NCBI GenBank assembly: GCA_902791625.1
Contig: CADAWN010000008.1
Span: forward strand, 1 to 43,039
Reading direction: 5' to 3'
Length of the DNA: 43,039 bases
From: an uncultured Erysipelotrichaceae bacterium
GTDB lineage: Bacteria > Bacillota_I > Bacilli_A > RF39 > UBA660
Shown: positions 41,669-43,039 of the stretch, in pieces
Layout: each line of letters begins with the position of its first letter
How positions within the stretch are numbered: position 1 is the stretch's first letter
Program-made: the position numbers and the translations under genes
Notes under the pieces: model-generated
The model's database searches: none
What the model saw: only the letters and a program-made list of their open reading frames with translations
What the model was told of the DNA's origin: nothing

Positions 41669-41702
41669 GAGATAACTATTTAGTTTGGTAAGTAGTTATC
41701 TC
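41669..41702 (+). promoter_or_regulatory. Leader hairpin before the ybxB-like gene
   Basis: A perfect 10-bp stem, GAGATAACTA (41669-41678) with TAGTTATCTC (41693-41702), with a 14-base loop and a T-rich tail (TTTTAGTTTTT). It lies between promoter and ribosome site and could be an attenuator or a stability element. Confidence 0.55.
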
Positions 41703-41726
41703 TTTTAGTTTTTATAGAGGTTATTT

Positions 41727-42314
41727 ATGAGTCAATATTTTAATAATGATAATAGTATTCAGAGTAACGTAGTTAAAACATATGCGAATATTTTGGGAGA
41801 AAGTTTTACTTTTTATACGGATAATGGAGTTTTCTCAAAAACAGGAGTTGATTTTGGATCAAGACTATTACTTGAATCTATTCCACTTGATTCTCTAGGA
41901 AATTCGTTACTTGATGTTGGATGTGGATACGGTGTTTTTGGAATTGTATTAAATAAAAAACTTGGTATTAAATGTACGATGTGTGATGTAAATAGACGAG
42001 CACTACATTTAGCTAAGAGAAATATAGAAGAAAATAAGTGTAATAATTGTGAGGTGATAGAAAGTAGCTGTTATGAGAATATAGTAGGAAAATATTCAAC
42101 TATAATTACTAATCCTCCTATTAGGGCTGGTAAGAAAATAGTATATGAAATACTAGAAAAAGCTAAAGAACATCTTGAGCCTGGAGGTAGTTTAATATTT
42201 GTTGTCAGAAAGGAACAAGGTGCTAAATCGATAATTTCTGACATGCAAAAATTATATAATTTAACTATATTAGCAAAAAAGAAAGGATTTTTTATAATAA
42301 AATGTACATTTTGA
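41727..42314 (+). CDS. ybxB: RsmC-like SAM-dependent methyltransferase (YbxB)
   Basis: A class I methyltransferase of 195 residues with the RsmC/RlmG C-terminal fold: FTFYTDNGVFSKTGVDFGSRLL, the SAM loop LLDVGCGYGVFGI near residue 61, and TNPPIRAGKK, the N-P-P-I/F-R-A-G/H-K catalytic signature of rRNA guanine-N2 enzymes. The place between rplL and rpoB matches B. subtilis ybxB. An rRNA target is inferred from the motif. Confidence 0.93.
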   Translation: MSQYFNNDNSIQSNVVKTYANILGESFTFYTDNGVFSKTGVDFGSRLLLESIPLDSLGNSLLDVGCGYGVFGIVLNKKLGIKCTMCDVNRRALHLAKRNIEENKCNNCEVIESSCYENIVGKYSTIITNPPIRAGKKIVYEILEKAKEHLEPGGSLIFVVRKEQGAKSIISDMQKLYNLTILAKKKGFFIIKCTF

Positions 42315-42343
42315 TTGACTTATTGTTAAATTTATGTTATTAA
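42315..42343 (+). promoter_or_regulatory. Promoter of rpoB
   Basis: TTGACT (42315-42320), a 17-bp spacer and TATTAA (42338-42343), beginning at the base after the upstream TGA stop. Confidence 0.65.
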
Positions 42344-42413
42344 TATAAATTGGCAACGTATTATTTTTTATAAATATGTTCTTTGAATTTATTATTGTAT
42401 TGGGGTGAAATAT

Positions 42414-43039
42414 GTGTCATATAAAATAGTAAACTGTGGTGGACATCGTGAAAGAAGAAATTATTCTAAAATCCGTAATATCTATGAATTAAAGGATTTA
42501 TTAGAGATTCAAAAGAAATCTTATCAAAGATTCATAGAGGAAGGAATAAAAGAGGTTTTTGAGGACTTATTTCCTGTTGAAGATTTCTCTGGAACTTTCA
42601 AGTTAGAATTTGGTGATTATCATTTTGATGAACCAAGATTCTCAATTAAAGAAAGTAAGGATAGAGAAATTACTTATTCTGCACCTTTAAAGGTTGAAGT
42701 AAGATTATTTAACTGTGAAACTGGAGAGGTAAAAGAACAAGAGATATTTATGGGTGATATGCCTATAATGACAGATTCTGGTACATTTGTTATCAATGGT
42801 GCTGAACGTGTTATTGTATCTCAATTAGTTCGTAGCCCAAGTGTATATTTCAATCATGAAATAGATAAGAATGGACGTGAATTAATAACTTCACAAATCA
42901 TTCCTACACGTGGTACTTGGTTAGAATTCGAAACTGATGCAAGAGATATATTATATGTTAGAATAGACCGTACAAGAAAAGTAACATTAACTACATTGTT
43001 ACGTGCTTTTGGTTTGTCTAACGATGATGATATTTATAG
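42414..43039 (+). CDS. rpoB: RNA polymerase subunit beta, N-terminal part (partial)
   Basis: The frame opens at GTG 42414 and runs to the window end without a stop (208 codons plus 2 bases). An overlapping ATG at 42412 leads to a stop after five codons, so the GTG is the start; GGGGTGA at 42402-42408 is its ribosome site. The product begins [20 protein letters not shown] and shows RpoB lobe features: [51 protein letters not shown] and [14 protein letters not shown]. It is the start of the beta subunit gene of the core enzyme. Confidence 0.97.
   Translation, partial: MSYKIVNCGGHRERRNYSKIRNIYELKDLLEIQKKSYQRFIEEGIKEVFEDLFPVEDFSGTFKLEFGDYHFDEPRFSIKESKDREITYSAPLKVEVRLFNCETGEVKEQEIFMGDMPIMTDSGTFVINGAERVIVSQLVRSPSVYFNHEIDKNGRELITSQIIPTRGTWLEFETDARDILYVRIDRTRKVTLTTLLRAFGLSNDDDIY

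Overview
The window is an AT-rich, origin-proximal stretch of a low-GC Gram-positive chromosome. All genes lie on the + strand. The gene order is a compressed version of the first ~120 kb of the Bacillus subtilis chromosome, gyrB-gyrA through the rpoB operon, without rRNA operons. TGA is used as a stop (for example mfd, yabG, yabP, yabQ, secE's upstream neighbour and the ybxB-like gene), so this is not a UGA=Trp Mycoplasma. The mix of a small AT-rich gene set, Bacilli-like synteny and endospore genes (bofA, spoVT, yabG, veg, spoVG, yabP, yabQ) fits a reduced, uncultured-type lineage of Bacilli. The exact taxon cannot be fixed from this sequence alone.

Layout. 1-2833: end of gyrB and complete gyrA. 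2834-3276: a gene-free stretch holding a terminator, a four-unit tandem array in which Noc-type sites (ATTTCCCGGGAAAT-like) alternate with parS sites (TGTTCCACGTGAAACA), then a promoter and a short SRP RNA. 3277-13541: tadA, dnaX, ybaB, recR fused to bofA, holB, yaaT, yabB, rsmI, pth and mfd, a replication/repair/translation-quality block. 13593-16707: an unknown helical protein, spoVT, and a Met T-box with metG. 16811-19984: a 55-residue membrane protein, tatD, a TasA/CalY-like surface protein, a SipW-type signal peptidase and rsmA. 20029-23850: a sporulation/envelope block (yabG, veg, spoVG, a seven-repeat unknown protein, yabP, yabQ, divIC). 23936-34438: tilS, ftsH with an extra C-terminal domain, dusB, an RDD protein, lysS, a YfcC-like transporter and clpC. 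34493-38273: cysS, mrnC, rlmB, a SigH-like sigma factor and a tail-anchored unknown. 38353-43039: secE, nusG, rplK, rplA, rplJ, rplL, a ybxB-like methyltransferase and the start of rpoB, with a recognisable L10 leader.

How it works together. The region joins chromosome organisation (gyrase, parS/Noc sites), clamp loading (DnaX, HolB), repair (RecR, Mfd), translation (three aminoacyl-tRNA synthetases, tRNA/rRNA modification, ribosomal proteins), proteolysis (FtsH, ClpC) and sporulation. Many transcription units have a sigma-A promoter with 17-bp spacing followed by an AGGAGG-like ribosome binding site, and compact intrinsic terminators often overlap the stop codon. The most unusual elements are the interleaved parS/Noc-site array, the seven-repeat HTH-like protein between spoVG and yabP, the RecR-BofA fusion, the Rho_N-like tail on FtsH, and a programmed-frameshift-like signal in dnaX.
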